In this document: piece after piece, positions 10,155 to 19,433 of the stretch | Layout of the letters: every line of letters begins with the position of its first letter | Numbering within the stretch: the first letter of the stretch is position 1 | Origin: Streptomyces roseifaciens | GTDB lineage: Bacteria; Actinomycetota; Actinomycetes; Streptomycetales; Streptomycetaceae | NCBI RefSeq assembly: GCF_001445655.1 | Contig: NZ_LNBE01000001.1 | Coordinates: 377,061 to 441,060, forward strand | Reading direction: 5' to 3' | Length of the DNA stretch: 64,000 bases | The notes under the pieces: generated by a model | Databases searched by the model: none | Told to the model about the DNA's origin: nothing | Seen by the model: only the letters and a program-made list of their open reading frames with translations | Program-made: the position numbers and the translations under genes

Positions 10155-10918
10155 GCCACGCTCCGCAGCACATGCGAGGCACTGAGCGGCTGCCGTAGGT
10201 CTGTGGTCAAGCGCCCGGCCCACAGCAGGTGGAAGATCCCAGCACGGGCATACTCCCGGGCAACCCCAGCTGGCCGACGCAGGGCCTCACCGAGCGTGAG
10301 TCCGTCCAGGTCTACTGGATCCAGGGCATCGAGCAGTTCGCGGGGGAAGAGCCAGTTACGGCGGTAGCCCGCGAGAAACCGCACGTTCTCCAGCAGCGCC
10401 ACTGGGGGTTCGCTCCACACCTCGTAACGCCAGCCGCGGTCCTCCGCGAGGTGCCGGCTCCAGCCCAGAGTGAAGGCCACCTCGGGCTGGTCCAGTCGCC
10501 GCAGCGGCTTCACATCGACGACCAGCGGGCCCGCTTCAGTCAGCAGCAAATAGTCCGGAACGTGCCTGCGGACCGCGCCTTCAACCAGCGCTTTCACCAG
10601 GAACGGCTGAGCAACGATGTGGCGCACCGACGGATCGAAGTCGGCAAACAGCAATCGGGCCAGCTCCAGACGCGATTCTTAGATCACGTGATCCCGAACC
10701 GTGGCCGACCAGTACACCCCCGGGTCATGCCGCTGCCCCCGATACCAGCGGAACGTACGCCAGGGTCCTGCCTCCGCCACCTTGGAAAGGCTCACTGCCC
10801 CCCACGGACGATCAACGACCGCAAAGCCACCGCGGCGACGGTAGCTCACCGTCACCTGTCCGACTGTCGGTACCGCTGGAGGTGGACGGCCGGAGCTGCA
10901 CCCCGCGGCGGTGCACAT
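10151..10918 (-). pseudogene. TnsA-like endonuclease gene of element 1, internal nonsense codon
   Basis: Both halves lie in one frame interrupted only by TAA at 10679-10681. Upstream is an N-terminal region ending W-S-A-T-V-R-D-H-V-I. Downstream it resumes E-S-R-L-E-L-A-R-L-L-F-A-D-F-D. TnsA relatives have a Tyr at the interrupted position, so TAC/TAT to TAA is the likely event. The nuclease core keeps P-D-Y-L-L and V-V-D-V-K-P, matching the Asp and D-x-K catalytic residues of TnsA-type restriction-like nucleases. TnsA cuts the 5' ends of the transposon during cut-and-paste transposition. It is the first gene of the four-gene module. A truncated protein restarting inside the gene (ATG at 10654) would lack the N-terminal domain. 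Confidence 0.85.
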
Positions 10919-11096
10919 GACTACACCCCTGACCGACGAGGTCCCGCCGCCAGAAAGGGGGGGGCCGCTTCTGCTAGTAACGCACCAGGGTTCGGCGGCT
11001 GAGAAAACTGTCAGGCGTCACCTGAATGGGGCATCCTTAGGCGGCTGTCCTGTCGCAGTTCAGCTGGCGGGTAGATGGCCGCTGACCTGCTGGCGT

Positions 11097-11145
11097 GCCA
11101 TGTCGTTTGAGAACGTTGCCCCGCGGCATTCTCAAACGACATGGC
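11097..11145. repeat. 17-bp inverted repeat with a Tn5053/Tn402-like terminal sequence
   Basis: Arms 11097-11113 and 11129-11145 are perfect inverted copies (GCCATGTCGTTTGAGAA and its complement), separated by 15 bases that can form a further short stem (TGCC/GGCA). Each arm contains TGTCGTTTGAGAA, which resembles the TGTCgttt...AGAA start of Tn5053/Tn402-family ends. It sits between Tn7-like element 1 and the truncated element 2 and is probably a fossil transposon end or end-to-end junction. A role as a terminator for the gene at 11179-11661 is also possible. Confidence 0.55.
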
Positions 11146-11178
11146 TTTCGCGGAAGACTTGATGGTGAGAATGTCAGC

Positions 11179-11661
11179 TCAGCCGTCCTGCTCGTCGGCC
11201 AGGCTACCGTGGTCGCCCGGAGACGGGGCTGTGGTTGGTGGTGGCGCTTCCTCAGGCAGCAAGCTCCAGCCGAGGTGCGCCGTGAGGAACGTGGCGATCT
11301 CATCCGCATCGGTGGACTCCGCAGGCAGGTCATCCGGCCGGGTCTGGTAGAGCCCAATCAGTTCATCCCGCAGCTGAGCATCCAGAATCGGTGCTTGGTA
11401 GCAGTCGATGGTCCCTCGATAGAACAGCCAGTCGAAGATCCGGACAGCAGGGCAGCGGCCAGACTGCGGCATTTCCGCCAGATGCCTGTCCTGCCAGGAG
11501 CCGACGTAGGCGTAGTCCGCTTGCTTCAAGGCTCCGTCGAGGGTCGGAGTGGGGAGATCCTTCAGGTTCCAGTAGATACGGGCTTCGGCTTCAGGTAGGG
11601 GTTCCGGGACTGCGGCAAGCCAGAGGCGATATTCGAACACCGAAGCAGCTTGACAGACCAT
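11179..11661 (-). CDS. Hypothetical protein downstream of tniQ (element 2)
   Basis: The frame encodes 160 residues, acidic and rich in Leu, Asp and Pro, with a Pro-rich C-terminal tail. There is no signal peptide, membrane segment or catalytic motif. It follows the second tniQ by 31 bases on the same strand and may be co-transcribed with it. No family is recognised. It could be a cargo gene of element 2 or an unrelated neighbour. Confidence 0.4.
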   Translation of the reverse strand: MVCQAASVFEYRLWLAAVPEPLPEAEARIYWNLKDLPTPTLDGALKQADYAYVGSWQDRHLAEMPQSGRCPAVRIFDWLFYRGTIDCYQAPILDAQLRDELIGLYQTRPDDLPAESTDADEIATFLTAHLGWSLLPEEAPPPTTAPSPGDHGSLADEQDG

Positions 11662-11692
11662 TTCACCTGGGCTGGCCTATCGGCGAGGCTAG

Positions 11693-12592
11693 TCAGACGA
11701 TCCATCGGCCAGTCCTCTGGCCTGCTGCCTCCGGGAAGTCTCGTTCGCGGTAAAGACAGAAGCGTCGGTAGAGGGGGTCCTGGGTTCCGAGGGTGGTGTA
11801 GATCCGTGCGAATCGTTGGCTCAGCTCGGCGGTCGTTGCGAGGTAGAGCTCTTTGGGGTCGAGGGCGGTCGTGGGCGGGGCCAGGATCAAGCGCGTCAGC
11901 ACCACGATCTCGGGGAACGCCGCGAGGTGACTGCGGTCCTGAGCCGAGATCTTCTTGCTGACAGCGAGAGCCTCGACTCGGTCAAGACGATCGGTCCACT
12001 CCTTCCCGAGGTCGATCGGCATTCCGGAGGCGGACCAGTCCTCGACGATCTTCCGCGCCAGGTCGAGGGCTCGTCCGGTCTGCCGGTTCCGACGGGCGAG
12101 CTGGTCGAGTCGACGCTGGGCCTCGATGACTTCTGGTAGGACGCCGAGCGGGATGTCGTGAGTGGAGCGGGTCCAGAGCTGATGCCGCGGGCAGAGGTGG
12201 ACGTGGATGGGCGAGAGGGTGATGACCACGGAAGCGGTGGGGCTGCGACGGGCTGTGCAGCAGTGGCAGGGGCGGCTGATCAGCTGTTCCGTTTGCTGCC
12301 CGGGGCCGTGTGGGCTGAGGAAGTCGACGAGTGCAGGCAGGGCCCAGGCGAGCTGGGGCGTTGGGCGCCCGGAGAGTGTGGCCAGACGGCCGGGTGAGTG
12401 GGGAGTCCATCCTGCGGTGGTGTTGCTGAGCGGGGAGAACTCCGGCGGCAGCGGGCCCAGGAGGCGGGCGAGGAAGCTCGCGGGACGGTTGTTGGCGACG
12501 GCCAGGCGGTGGAGATAGGAACCGAGGGTCTCGTTGTGGACGGGGCCGAGAGGGATGGGTAGCTGGCGGAGTTGGTCAGGCTGCGTCGGCAT
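11693..12592 (-). CDS. TniQ-family protein of truncated element 2
   Basis: This 299-residue protein begins M-P-T-Q-P-D-Q-L-R-Q-L-P-I-P-L and quickly shows the TniQ signature N-E-T-L-G-S-Y-L-H-R-L-A. A zinc-binding cluster follows at about residues 124-148 (C-H-C-C, then L-C-P-R-H). TniQ proteins bridge the transposase to target sites in Tn5053/Tn402 and Tn7-like elements. The chosen ATG at 12592 overlaps the upstream ATPase end by 17 bases, the usual tight spacing. The gene looks intact, but its ATPase partner is truncated and no transposase gene remains beside it. It differs strongly from the other two TniQ copies here, so the three elements are not recent duplicates. Confidence 0.8.
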   Translation of the reverse strand: MPTQPDQLRQLPIPLGPVHNETLGSYLHRLAVANNRPASFLARLLGPLPPEFSPLSNTTAGWTPHSPGRLATLSGRPTPQLAWALPALVDFLSPHGPGQQTEQLISRPCHCCTARRSPTASVVITLSPIHVHLCPRHQLWTRSTHDIPLGVLPEVIEAQRRLDQLARRNRQTGRALDLARKIVEDWSASGMPIDLGKEWTDRLDRVEALAVSKKISAQDRSHLAAFPEIVVLTRLILAPPTTALDPKELYLATTAELSQRFARIYTTLGTQDPLYRRFCLYRERDFPEAAGQRTGRWIV

Positions 12593-13253
12593 CCGGCCTC
12601 CGGCGGCGGGGGCGACGATTGCGGCGTTGTTCCTGGCGGGCGTCCTCGGCGGTCTGGTCGACCTCGATGGTCTCCAGAGTCTTGCGGGTGATGGCCTCGC
12701 TGCCGTTGATGATGGCCTCAAGGGCGGCGCCGCGGACGAGTTGGGAGAGGCTGCCGATCGCGCCGTCGGTGCGTTCGTGGAGGTAGCCGTCGAGTTTGAC
12801 CAGGCTGCCGGGCTTGTGCCGGTGGAGTCGTAGGGCGTCTTCGAGTGAGGCGATCAGGTTCCGCCAGTTCTGCCGTTGTGCGGTGGTGCCGAAGGCGAAC
12901 GGTTTGGTGTCGGTGACGGTGTATCGGCCGGCGATCTGCTGGCCTCGGACACCGCTGAACAGGCCGCTCGCGGCGACGTCGATGCTGGCGAGGACAAAGG
13001 TGGCGGGGATCCGCTCGGACAGGTATTTGAGCTGGTCGGAGGCTTCGGCCCCGGCCTGGGTGGCGAGGTTGAGGTTGTGGATCTCGTCGACGAGCGCGAG
13101 TTCGACCGGCATTTTGATCAGCAGGTCACAGACGGCATTGGTGATGGAGGTCTGGGTCTCTTGCCGGACAACAGGGAGGCCGAGGAACCGGGCGAACTCG
13201 ATGGCGAGCATCTTCGGGGTGGCCCGGGGTGGGACGGATGTGCCGTCCTCCCG
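12576..13253 (-). pseudogene. TniB/TnsC-type ATPase of element 2, 5' end lost
   Basis: The segment from about 13253 downward encodes the C-terminal two thirds of a TniB-like AAA+ ATPase: V-P-P-R-A-T-P-K-M-L-A-I-E-F-A-R-F-L-G-L-P, Walker B V-E-L-A-L-V-D-E-I-H-N-L, and the arginine-rich tail. The Walker A region and everything before it are absent. Upstream codons (open to 13472) read as unrelated sequence overlapping the 5' part of the next gene on the other strand. The junction marks where element 2 was cut, probably by a deletion that also removed its transposase. The fragment overlaps tniQ by 17 bases. Confidence 0.8.
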
Positions 13254-13447
13254 GCGCTCATTAGCCCCGATTCGCGGTACCGAGAATTCAGCCCTTTCAG
13301 CCCCTTCAGTCCCGTCCGGCCCTTGGCCTTGGGCGGCGTCAGGGTCGCTCTGGCGGCTTGAGCGGGGTTTTGGTGAAGGCTGCTGCGTGCAACGCCAGGC
13401 GAGGGCTACGGTCGAGAGGGCAAGAGCGGCTAAGAGGGGACGGCGGG

Positions 13448-13927
13448 GTGCTGGCAGAAGTGATGGCCGCATTGGCGGCGGCAGGCGGCAGTGCGGTGGT
13501 GCAGGCGGCAGGTACGGATGCCTGGGCTGGTTTCCGGCAGCGGGTCGCGACGTGGTTTGGCCGCGGTGACCTCCGGCGTGAGTATGCTGAGCTGGAACGC
13601 TTGGACCAGACCGCAGCTACCTTGTCGGCGGCTGGTACGGCAGATGCCGAACGGGTGCAGATCCGACAGGAGGCGTCCTGGGAAGCTATGTTCGTGACGC
13701 TGCTGGAGAGTCTGGACGATGCCGAGCGTGAGCTGGCCGCGGCCCAATTGAGGGCTTTACTGGAAGAACATAATGCGACTGCCGTTGGCGGGGTGTCAGC
13801 TGAGGCCAGTGGGCTGGCCGTTGGTGGGAATGTGAACCTTCGGGCAGACCACGGGTCTGCGGCTGCTTTGCGCATGGGCGATGTGACCCTGGGAAATCCT
13901 CCGCAGCCGGGCCCGTTCCAGGGCTGA
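13448..13927 (+). CDS. Small accessory protein preceding an NB-ARC/TPR gene
   Basis: GTG at 13448, preceded by GGGG-rich sequence, starts a 159-residue protein. It has an N-terminal helical region (A-G-T-D-A-W-x-x-F-R-x-R-V-A-x-x-F-G-R-G), a middle helical segment, and a C-terminal glycine/asparagine-rich tail (A-V-G-G-N-V-N-L-R-A-D). Proteins with this layout commonly precede NB-ARC/TPR STAND genes in Streptomyces. The tail resembles beta-helical repeats that continue into the next gene. An in-frame TTA codon at 13757 suggests dependence on the bldA leucyl-tRNA. It probably forms a two-gene operon with the broken STAND gene downstream. Confidence 0.6.
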   Translation: MLAEVMAALAAAGGSAVVQAAGTDAWAGFRQRVATWFGRGDLRREYAELERLDQTAATLSAAGTADAERVQIRQEASWEAMFVTLLESLDDAERELAAAQLRALLEEHNATAVGGVSAEASGLAVGGNVNLRADHGSAAALRMGDVTLGNPPQPGPFQG

Positions 13928-16375
13928 CCGGGCCCGGCGCCACGTCTGCCCTGCACATCACCGCTCATGCATCTGTCCATTCCGGGCCTGGCTCTGTCGC
14001 GGTCGGCCGCGCTGATCGTGTGATGTTCTACGCCGCTCCACGTCAAGCGGTGTCGTGGCCGCACCAGGTCGGGGTACTGCCCCGGCAGGCTGATTCTTTC
14101 CAGTACCGCAGTGCGGTCAGGGAGCTGCGAGAGGCAGTCGCCGACGCAGGTACCGCAGTGCTGTGCCAGGTGCTTGCTGGTATGGGTGGGGTTGGCAAGA
14201 CTCAGCTTGCCGCCCACCATGCTCGACGTGCCTGGGAAGAAGACGTGGACCTGCTGGTGTGGGTTACCGCCGCTACCCGCGAGGCGATTACCGACACGTA
14301 CGCCCAAGCGGCACGGGAGATCCTTCACGACTACGCAGGTGATCCAGGCCTGGCAGCGGAAGCGTTCCTCGCCTGGCTGGAGCCTAAGGCCTCGACGGAG
14401 CAATGCCGGTGGCTGATCGTTCTGGACGATGTGGCCGACCCTGCCGACCTGCGGGGCCTGTGGCCTCCCGCCAGCCCATCGGGCCGCACGCTGGTGACTA
14501 CCCGCCGTCAGGACGCCGCCCTGACTGGCGCGGGCCGCCGCCTGATCCGAGTCGGCTTGTTCACTCCCTCCGAGGCTGTGGCCTACCTCACCACCTCCCT
14601 GGAGGCCCGTAAATACAGCGAAGGCGGTGAGCAGCTCGCCGGCCTGGCGGCCGATCTGGGGTACCTGCCGCTGGCCCTGTCCCAGGCAGCTGCCTACCTT
14701 GCCGACGCCCCAGATCTGAACAGCGTGACCTACCGCCACCTGCTAGCTGACCGGGCCCGCACTCTCGCCGATGCGCTGCCCGAACCAGGTGCTCTGCCCG
14801 ATGATCAGGCAGTCACTGTCGCTGCCACCTGGTCGTTGTCCATCGACCGGGCCGATCGCATGCGCCCGCGGGGTTTGGCTCGTCCGATGCTGCACCTGGC
14901 AGCCATGCTCGGCTCGAACGGCATTCCCATTTCTGTTCTGACCAGCCCGCCCGCCCTCACCCACCTCACCGAAAACCGCACGGCTCCTGGGTGGGGCCCC
15001 CAGCTACAGCAGCGGGTGCGAGATGAGGTCGGGGTTGAGGGGGTGACCGGCGCGCTGCGGGTGTTACAACGCATGAGTTTGATCGATCACTCGCCTGATA
15101 GCCCTCACCAGACCGTCCGCGTCCACCAACTCGTCCAGCGCGCCGTCCGTGAATCCTTGCGCACTGATCAGTGCGATCTTTTCGCCCGCGCCGCCGCCGA
15201 CGCCCTGACTGCTGCCTGGCCGAGGGTTGAACACGACACCGCGCTCGCCCAGTCACTGCGGGCCAACGCTGATGCCCTTCTCCGCCACGCCCAAGACGCC
15301 TTGTTCGGTTCTGATGCGCACCCGGTGCTTCCGCACCGGGTGCAGTCTCGGCGAAGCCGGACAGGTCACCGCCGCCGCCAGTCACTTCCGCCACCTGGCG
15401 GACCTCACCCGCGACCGTCTCGGCCCGGACCACCCTGACACGCTCTCCGCCCGGCAAAGCCATGCCAGCTGGCGTGGGCAGGCAGGGGACTTTACCGGTG
15501 CTGCGACCGATTGTGTTGGGCTGCTGGCCGACTTCGCACGGGTGCTGGGCCCGGATCATCCCCGCACTGAACTCACCGTGGAGGACCTTGCCCAATGGCG
15601 GGAGGCAGGAGAGTCTCCTGATGCCACGACCGGCCTCACCGAACTACTGGCCGACTACGTGCGAGTGTTGGGGCCGGATCATCCCCATACTCTCACCGGC
15701 TTGGACAACCTCGCCCGCTGGCGCGAGGAAGCAGGAGGGGCGATCGGTGCCGCGATCGACCTTTCGGAGCTGCTGGCGGACTATGCGCGGACGCTGGGCC
15801 CGGACCACCCCGACAGTCTCGCCGCCCGGCGCAGGGTTGCCTGCTTCCGTGGCGAGGCGGGGGATGCAGCCGGTGCTGTGGCTGCGGTCAGCGAACTGCT
15901 GACCGACTATGCCCGGGTGCTCGGCCCGGACCACCTCGACACCCTCAACGTCTGGTGGAGTCTCGGCTGCTGGAGGGGGGAGGCGGGAGATGCAGTCGGT
16001 GCTGTGGCCGCCTATATCGAACAACTAGCGGGATACAGGCGAGTGTTAGGCCCGGACCACAGTCGCACCCTTGTCGCTCGGCACAACCTCGCCTATTGCC
16101 GGGGCAGGGCGGGGGACGTAGCCGGCGCTATAGCCGCTTTCACTGAGCTGCTGGCCGATCGGGAGCGGATGTTTGGGCCAGACCACCCTGACGTCTTCTT
16201 CACCCGCCATAACCTCGCTCGGCTGCGTGGGCAAGGAGGTGATGTGGTCGGCGCTGTGGCCGCATTCTCTGAACTGCTGGCTGACCGGGAACGGGTGCTC
16301 GGCTCGAACCACCACCACACCCTCTACACACGGCACACTCTCACCCACTGGCAAAAAGAGGCAGGGGCGCGGTGA
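13924..16375 (+). pseudogene. NB-ARC/TPR STAND NTPase, frameshifted
   Basis: The N-terminal part is an NB-ARC ATPase: P-loop G-M-G-G-V-G-K-T-Q-L, a Walker B-like W-L-I-V-L-D-D-V, and G-R-T-L-V-T-T-R-R. It is followed by a helical region and about eight TPR-like units each carrying (V/T)LGPDHP(D/R)TL. A one-base shift at about 15329-15332 separates the frames; removing one C joins V-L to R-T-G-C-S-L-G-E-A-G-Q-V smoothly. The shift lies in the loop of an 11-bp perfect hairpin (15318-15343). Coding may begin at ATG 14023 or GTG 14020, but the frame is open back to a CTG at 13924 overlapping the previous stop. In-frame TTA codons occur at 15064 and 16046. STAND proteins of this type are often signalling or antiphage sensors. 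Confidence 0.8.
15318..15343. repeat. 11-bp perfect hairpin at the STAND-gene frameshift
   Basis: Arms GCACCCGGTGC (15318-15328) and GCACCGGGTGC (15333-15343) flank a TTCC loop. The reading frames of the NTPase and TPR halves diverge within this hairpin. It could have promoted a slippage mutation, a sequencing or assembly error, or, less likely, a programmed frameshift. Confidence 0.7.
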
Positions 16376-16664
16376 GCAGGCCCGCGCTCCGGTGTTCGGA
16401 CGCTGGAACTAAAGACCTTTTGCAATCTCAATTGCCAGAAGGAGTTGGCTGGCTGAGAGCCAGCAGGGGGGATCAGCGTAGATCGGCCCGGCTCCCAGCT
16501 GCGTGAAGAACTCCACGACCTTCCACACACCTGCCCGACCAATGGCCGCAGCCCTATCCGGGCCACCGCCTCTGGCAGGTCCTGTACCCGGCTGCTTCAC
16601 CTGGAAAGTGCACACAGAGGAGGGAGCCAGAGGTCCGGGGACGGAAGATCGGTATGACGGCCAC
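16376..16664. other. Junction with an unidentified C-terminal fragment on the minus strand
   Basis: A minus-strand frame ending at 16409 (tail W-L-S-A-S-Q-L-L-L-A-I-E-I-A-K-G-L) is open through the spacer into the 3' end of the metallophosphoesterase gene. It may be the tail of a gene fused to it by rearrangement. No family is recognised. Confidence 0.3.
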
Positions 16665-17777
16665 CTAATGCGCGCATGCGGCACTGGGGTAGAGGGTTGC
16701 CTGGGTGAGGTTGGCGGTGGTGTAGCCATGGCCGGCGGGCCCGGGGCCGACGTGGTCCGGATGGAGGTGGGCTGCCAGGTATTCCCGCATGCTGAAGGGA
16801 GCCCGGCGGGCATCGGGGGTGACGGTGCGGGCCTGGTACCCGCGCCCCAGCAGCGCCTCGACCCAGTGTCCTGCGGGGTCGGTGCCGCGTCCCTCGCCGG
16901 CCATGAGGGTTCTGGCCTCGCCGGGCGGGACGGTCTGCAGCTTCCGGCTGCCGGTGGCCGCGGCGGCGATGGCGCCGTGACCGGAGGCGTAGCAGCCGCC
17001 GGAGAGTCCGTCGTGGTTGCCCAGCGTGGAGTACCAGGGGATGGCGAGGCCGGGGCTGTGCACCGGTTGGGTGGCGGCGCCGAGGAAGCCCTCGAGTTTC
17101 GGGAAGCCGGCGAGGCTGTCCAGGTCCCGCAGGAGGCTCTCGGGGTGCCAGAAGAGCTCCAGACCGCTGTCCTGGACGCCTTCGTAGTGGCCGGGCTCGC
17201 CCGTGTCCGGAGTGCAGGTGCCGCCGTTCATGGCGGTCAGGAACCAGTCCAGCTCGATCGTGGCGTTGTTGTCCGTGTTGTCACCAGTGGCCATGACGAA
17301 GGACAGCGGGGCTCCGGTGGCCGGTCCGCTGCGCAGGCTGTTGACCCGTTCGACGAGCGACACGGCACCGGCCACGGTCAGGGCCTCCTGTGGCCGCCAC
17401 GCCTTCGGGCTCCCTGCGCGGAGGAATTCGTAGCGCAGCGGGTGCTGGACGTCGGTGATGTGCAGGTCGGTGAAGTGGACGAAGGCGGCCAGGGGAGTAC
17501 GGCGATCGGCGCGGCCGGGCCGAGGGCCGGCGATGTCGCTCCGCACGATGCGCGGCCATCCCGGACCGTCCGCGAGGCGCCGGTACCCCGGACCGTCCGG
17601 CCGGGTGGTGACGGCCGCGAGGGTGGTTCCGGCAGCGAACGGCTCCCCGTGCGTCCCCAGCCGGTCGGCGTGCCCGGTGAATCCTGCCCGGACGACTCCT
17701 GCGGCGGCCCCCACTCCGGCGGCGGCCCCGGCGAGGAACATGCGCCGCCGGATGCCGGCGGACGAGGAATGCGGCAT
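16665..17777 (-). pseudogene. TIGR03767-type metallophosphoesterase, C-terminally truncated
   Basis: The N-terminus has a twin-arginine signal (R-R-R-M-F-L-A-G, then an Ala/Gly/Val-rich core), so the protein is exported folded by Tat. Metallophosphoesterase motifs follow: F-T-D-L-H-I near residue 102, A-T-G-D-N-T-D-N-N, and T-L-G-N-H-D-G. These bind the dinuclear metal centre. Family members are much longer and end with further metal-ligand motifs (GH and HxH). Here the sequence departs from the family at about residue 355 and stops at 370, so the enzyme lacks its last catalytic motifs. The break near 16690 looks like a recombination junction. Confidence 0.7.
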
Positions 17778-18101
17778 TTGCGGACCCTTTCCGACTCATG
17801 CGCATGTCATCGTATGCGCGGGGGCGTGACGCGGCCCGGCAACACACGCGAACTAACGTTCGAATGTGGTGGGGTGGTGGCCGGAGCGGCACGGGCAGGT
17901 GTCCGGGACCCGGTTCGCGCAGAGGCCGGGAAATCCCGTGTCCTGCACGGTCCGCCGATGGTCTGCGGCGTGTGCGCTGCTCGCATCCCGGGGAGTGGAG
18001 CGCGAGAACGGTGACCGGCGTGCGTGGCCCGTGCCGTTGCTCCGCCGGTCAGGGAGGAAACTGGACAGGGACCGGTCGATCCCCGCTGAGAGGAACCACG
18101 G
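17778..18101. other. Divergent intergenic region (324 bases)
   Basis: The spacer separates the minus-strand metallophosphoesterase from the plus-strand CBS gene and presumably carries both promoters. GAGGAACCACGG just before the ATG at 18102 is a good ribosome binding site for the CBS gene. No clear promoter hexamers or hairpins were identified. Confidence 0.4.
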
Positions 18102-18722
18102 ATGCTGGAGCACAGGACCGTCGGCCAATTGATGACGCCCAAGGTCGCTCGGGTGCAGCGCGGCACGATGTTCCGGGAAATCGTCGCGGTGCTGAAGGAG
18201 AACGACATCACCGCCGTGCCCGTGGTGGACGACGCCGGCCACCCGGTCGGCGTGGTCTCCGAGGCCGACCTGCTCACCGGCGGCGGGGAGGGCGGGCACG
18301 CCGCGGCAACGGCCGAGACCCTGATGACGAGCCCCGCCGTCTGTGCGAGACCCGAGTGGAGCTTCATCGAAGCCGCGCACGTGATGAAGGAGCACCGCGT
18401 CAAGCGACTGCCCGTCGTGGACGAGGAGGGACGGCTCGTCGGCATCGTGAGCAGGGGAGACCTCCTGGACGTCTTCCTCCGGCCCGACCACGCCATCCGT
18501 GCCGAGATCATCGAGGACGTCGTCGTCCGGGCACTGCACGAGCCACCGTCCGCGGTGGGTGTCGAGGTCGGCGACGGACTGGTCACCCTCAGCGGCTCAC
18601 TGCGCCGCAAGTCCCTGATCCCCGTACTGGTGCAGATGTGCCGCGGCGTCGACGGGGTCGTCGCCGTCCGGGAACACCTGGCGTTCGACGTCGATGACGC
18701 TGCTGACGTTCCCGGGGAGTGA
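18102..18722 (+). CDS. CBS-domain pair protein with C-terminal BON domain
   Basis: This 206-residue protein starts M-L-E-H-R-T-V-G-Q-L-M-T. Two CBS motifs follow (residues about 5-60 and 70-130, each with the x-x-x-P-V-V-D-x-x-G-x-x-V-G-(V/I)-V-S pattern). A BON domain lies at about 143-198 (V-G-D-G-L-V-T-L-S-G-S-L). CBS pairs bind adenosyl nucleotides, and BON domains bind membranes or partner proteins. Such CBS-BON proteins are common in actinomycetes, often stress-linked. The start is fixed by a strong GAGGA site. It stands alone, with no operon partner. Confidence 0.88.
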   Translation: MLEHRTVGQLMTPKVARVQRGTMFREIVAVLKENDITAVPVVDDAGHPVGVVSEADLLTGGGEGGHAAATAETLMTSPAVCARPEWSFIEAAHVMKEHRVKRLPVVDEEGRLVGIVSRGDLLDVFLRPDHAIRAEIIEDVVVRALHEPPSAVGVEVGDGLVTLSGSLRRKSLIPVLVQMCRGVDGVVAVREHLAFDVDDAADVPGE

Positions 18723-19433
18723 GCCCGACGCGGCCGTTGCGCGCCGGTCCGTCGTCAGGCGTCGACCGCGGTCGCGCCGCAGCGCTTCCCCGGGGCGCGT
18801 ACCGGCAGATCCTCCTCCCGCGTGGTAAAGGACGGGACCCGGGGTGCGGACGGGGTCGTCTGCCTCATGACCTGGCCTCAGGGCCGTTCGCGTTGAGTGG
18901 AGCCCGGACAGGCCGCGCTACCGTCGCTCGGTGGTACGCCACGCGCGCGTGGCGGGCTGCTTCCCAGGTACCGAGACCGGCCCGCTGCGAGACCGCTGGT
19001 TACCTGGCCTCTTCCCTCTGCACGCAGTGCGGCCGGTCCTGGCCGCGCGCGGGTGGTTCGAGACGTGGAGTGGCGAGGGATGGGACGGCCCTCCAGGGTC
19101 GGCCCCATGCGCATATGCACGTGAGAGTGGTTCATACAGGCAGGAGAAGACGCGTACCCACCGTCGTCAACCCGGACATCACCTGTGCCGCCCGCGACAT
19201 GCTGCCCGGCCCCGAGCCCTAGATCACCTCGATCGTCAGGCTCCTTGAGGCCATCCCCGGCACCCTCTGCAGTTGTATCCGACCTGCGTGAACTGTGCGC
19301 CAGCAGCATCTCCGCATAGTTTGACGCGGGTGCCGGTGATCTCTGGCTGCTCTCTCCCGGCAACGGGTGAATTCCAGGTGGGACTCACCAGGCTGTGCTT
19401 GAGGCTTCACAGCTTGTGCGGTGTCCTGTTGGT
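18723..19433. other. Gene-poor spacer (about 710 bases)
   Basis: Open frames on both strands overlap without any domain or convincing start. GC composition is lower toward 19280-19430, where the promoter of the following gene is expected. No repeat or hairpin of note was found. Confidence 0.4.

Noticed and set aside
13339..14739. Minus-strand open frame opposite the STAND gene
   Set aside because: No domain; the plus strand carries clear NB-ARC motifs.
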